Positions 24,251 to 25,426 of a DNA stretch of 25,426 nt are shown here, piece after piece. Position 1 is the first letter of the stretch. Every line of letters begins with the position of its first letter. A program made the position numbers and the translations under genes. Below the pieces are notes generated by a model, which had not been told where the DNA came from, did no database searches, and saw only the letters and a program-made list of their open reading frames with translations. Source of the DNA: Mesoaciditoga sp964503355 (lineage in GTDB: Bacteria > Thermotogota > Thermotogae > Mesoaciditogales > Mesoaciditogaceae); the NCBI GenBank assembly GCA_964503355.1, contig CAZCZS010000016.1, forward strand, positions 1-25,426. Direction: 5' to 3'.

Positions 24251-25024
24251 ATGATCGCTTTCATGTCAGATTGGGGATTAAATTCCTATTACGTTGGAAT
24301 AGCCAAAAGTGTTATGTACACCATTTCGCCGTCATGTGTGGTGGTGGACTTGATACATACTGTAACTCCTTTTAACGTTAGAGAAGCCGCGCATATCGTC
24401 GAAAGGGTATTTGAAGATCTTCCGAAGGAAAGTATTTTACTTTGTGTTGTCGATCCGGGTGTTGGTACCGATCGCAAAGCCATAATGTTGAAAGTAAACG
24501 ATAGATATTGTGTTGGACCGGATAACGGCACTTTCACGCGTGTGCTCGATTCGGACTTCACCTGTCGAATTATAGAGAATCCAAAGTACATGTACAAATA
24601 TCCCCCATCGAACACCTTTCATGGAAGAGACGTCTTCGCCGCGGCGGCCGCTTATTTGGATAAGGGTGTACCGTTTGAAGAATTCGGAAGGGAACTCAAG
24701 GATGTCGTGAAATTGAATTTTGATCTTCCTTCGATTTCCAAGGGAAAGATAGAAACAGAAGTGGCCTTTGTGGATGGTTTTGGAAACGTTGAAACGATTA
24801 TAAAAGAAAGAGATTTGAAAAACGCTGGAATAGGCGATGTGTTTGAGGTAAACGGTATGAAAACGTTTTTAGCCGAGAAATACGCACAAGTTCAAAATGC
24901 GCTCGTGGCCCATTTTGATAGCTCAGGTTATCTTGAAATATCCTTAAATCAAGGCAACGCTTCGAATTTTTTGAATGTGATGAGTGGTGATCGTATCGTG
25001 GTGAAGAGCACAAAAACGCGTTGA
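24251..25024 (+). CDS. S-adenosyl-L-methionine hydrolase (adenosine-forming), DUF62 family
   Basis: The 257-residue protein belongs to the fluorinase/chlorinase-like SAM hydroxide adenosyltransferases, which convert SAM and water to adenosine and methionine. Family landmarks: N-terminal D7-W8-G9, VVDPGVGTDR carrying D68 and R75, GPDNGTF (89-95), and FHGRDVFAAAAAY with H124, giving the Asp-Arg-His catalytic triad described for this family. The C-terminal beta-barrel domain contains VAFVDGFGNV. It lacks the halide-enzyme-specific insertion as far as I can see. The start is ATG 24251 after AAGGAGG. It is the last gene of the pilB-membrane protein-HD-GYP unit. Its biological role in bacteria is unclear. 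Confidence 0.92.
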   Translation: MIAFMSDWGLNSYYVGIAKSVMYTISPSCVVVDLIHTVTPFNVREAAHIVERVFEDLPKESILLCVVDPGVGTDRKAIMLKVNDRYCVGPDNGTFTRVLDSDFTCRIIENPKYMYKYPPSNTFHGRDVFAAAAAYLDKGVPFEEFGRELKDVVKLNFDLPSISKGKIETEVAFVDGFGNVETIIKERDLKNAGIGDVFEVNGMKTFLAEKYAQVQNALVAHFDSSGYLEISLNQGNASNFLNVMSGDRIVVKSTKTR

Positions 25025-25251
25025 TAAAAGTGCTCACGCTATTCAAGATTGACAAAAATCATTTAAACACTCTGCTCGTTTTTTCTTCAATTATCGCGGC
25101 CTACAACCCGGAATCTAAGTAATAAGAGCCTGAATTAAATTCAAAACACTCGCAATCAACTCGAAATGGCCATCATTTGAATCGTGACAAAGAGCAAATC
25201 AGAGTCAACAACACTTCGAAGAAAAAATCCCTTATCGTTCCTTATTGTTTG

Positions 25252-25296
25252 AAGAGCGTAAAGGCTGTTTGTAGTTTGTAAAGTTGACGCAAAACG
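25252..25296 (+). repeat. Intergenic repeat, copy 3
   Basis: TTGTAAAGTTGACGCA (25276-25291) is identical to positions 34-49, and the left part keeps AGAGCG and GGCTG in register with AAAGCG and GGCT of copy 2. The left half is more diverged than in copies 1 and 2. It is in the same orientation and lies just upstream of a promoter. Confidence 0.6.
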
Positions 25297-25319
25297 AATA
25301 TTTTGGCAAAAAAATTGTC

Positions 25320-25348
25320 TTGACAAAATCAACGTGGTGACCTATACT
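25320..25348 (+). promoter_or_regulatory. Strong sigma-70-type promoter
   Basis: TTGACA (25320-25325), exactly 17 bases, then TATACT (25343-25348). This is the best promoter in the window and drives whatever lies beyond the right edge. Confidence 0.75.
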
Positions 25349-25376
25349 TTTTTAGGCAAAAAGAATAAGATAACTC

Positions 25377-25426
25377 ATGTTGTGCGTGAGAGTAACGAAA
25401 AAAGATTGGGATGTAACAAAGTTCAT
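25377..25426 (+). CDS. Possible start of a truncated gene
   Basis: An open frame from ATG 25377 (or GTG 25386) reads MLCVRVTKKDWDVTKF up to the window edge, about 28 bases after the -10 box of a strong promoter. There is no good ribosome site, so the real start may be elsewhere. Product unknown. Confidence 0.25.
   Translation, partial: MLCVRVTKKDWDVTKF

Larger units (their letters stand above)
25025..25426 (+). other. Gene-poor stretch at window end
   Basis: About 400 bases without a convincing complete gene. It holds repeat copy 3 (25252-25296), a strong plus-strand promoter (25320-25348) and perhaps the first codons of the next gene (from 25377). I see no clear terminator for the SAM hydrolase gene and no RNA gene in 25025-25250. 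Confidence 0.6.

Noticed and set aside
24251..25024. Halogenase (fluorinase or chlorinase) activity for the SAM-dependent enzyme
   Set aside because: The D68-R75-H124 set is that of the hydrolase group, and I see no halogenase-type insertion.
1..25296. The 50-bp repeat as part of a CRISPR array
   Set aside because: Copies are single and kilobases apart, with no regular spacers and no cas genes.

Overview
This 25.4-kb window looks like bacterial chromosome from the Thermotogota, possibly a mesophilic or acid-tolerant branch (inference; no 16S rRNA is present). Three things point there. The order ftsA-ftsZ-pilB matches what I recall from Thermotoga. FtsZ has almost no linker before a C-terminal DIPAIYRSG peptide. 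Genes are AT-leaning, with strong AAGGAGG-type ribosome sites and many TTG or GTG starts. The window is densely coded, with no tRNA, rRNA, CRISPR array or insertion sequence that I can see.

Layout. 1-1115: a lipoprotein with a C-terminal fibronectin-III-like domain. 1196-3354, minus strand: an amidohydrolase and a D-2-hydroxyacid dehydrogenase, apparently one operon. 3635-5026: a phosphate/organic-ion type MFS transporter closed by a clear terminator. 5210-7244: a MarR regulator coupled to a 14-TM drug exporter. 7325-7888: LemA with its own promoter and terminator. 8081-11226: class II fructose-bisphosphate aldolase, acetate kinase and ornithine carbamoyltransferase in a row, then a terminator. 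11284-11688, minus: a type IV pilin-like protein. From a divergent promoter, 11779-17641: phoU, a giant lptF/G-lptD fusion, dnaB and tmk. 17804-25024: ftsA, ftsZ, pilB, an unknown single-pass membrane protein, an HD-GYP protein with a degenerate receiver, and a SAM hydrolase. 25025-25426 is non-coding apart from a repeat copy, a strong promoter and perhaps the start of the next gene.

How the genes fit together. The right half concerns envelope, replication and division: PhoU and an Lpt-type exporter with replicative helicase and thymidylate kinase, then the FtsA/FtsZ ring, then pilus motor, membrane protein and likely c-di-GMP phosphodiesterase. The left half is accessory metabolism and transport.

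The most notable items are: (1) one 1074-codon reading frame joining an inner-membrane LptF/G permease to a complete LptD-like outer-membrane barrel through what looks like an internal signal peptide; (2) a roughly 50-bp intergenic repeat present three times in the same orientation; (3) the unrecognised membrane protein overlapping pilB; (4) a possible switchable leader in front of ftsA.
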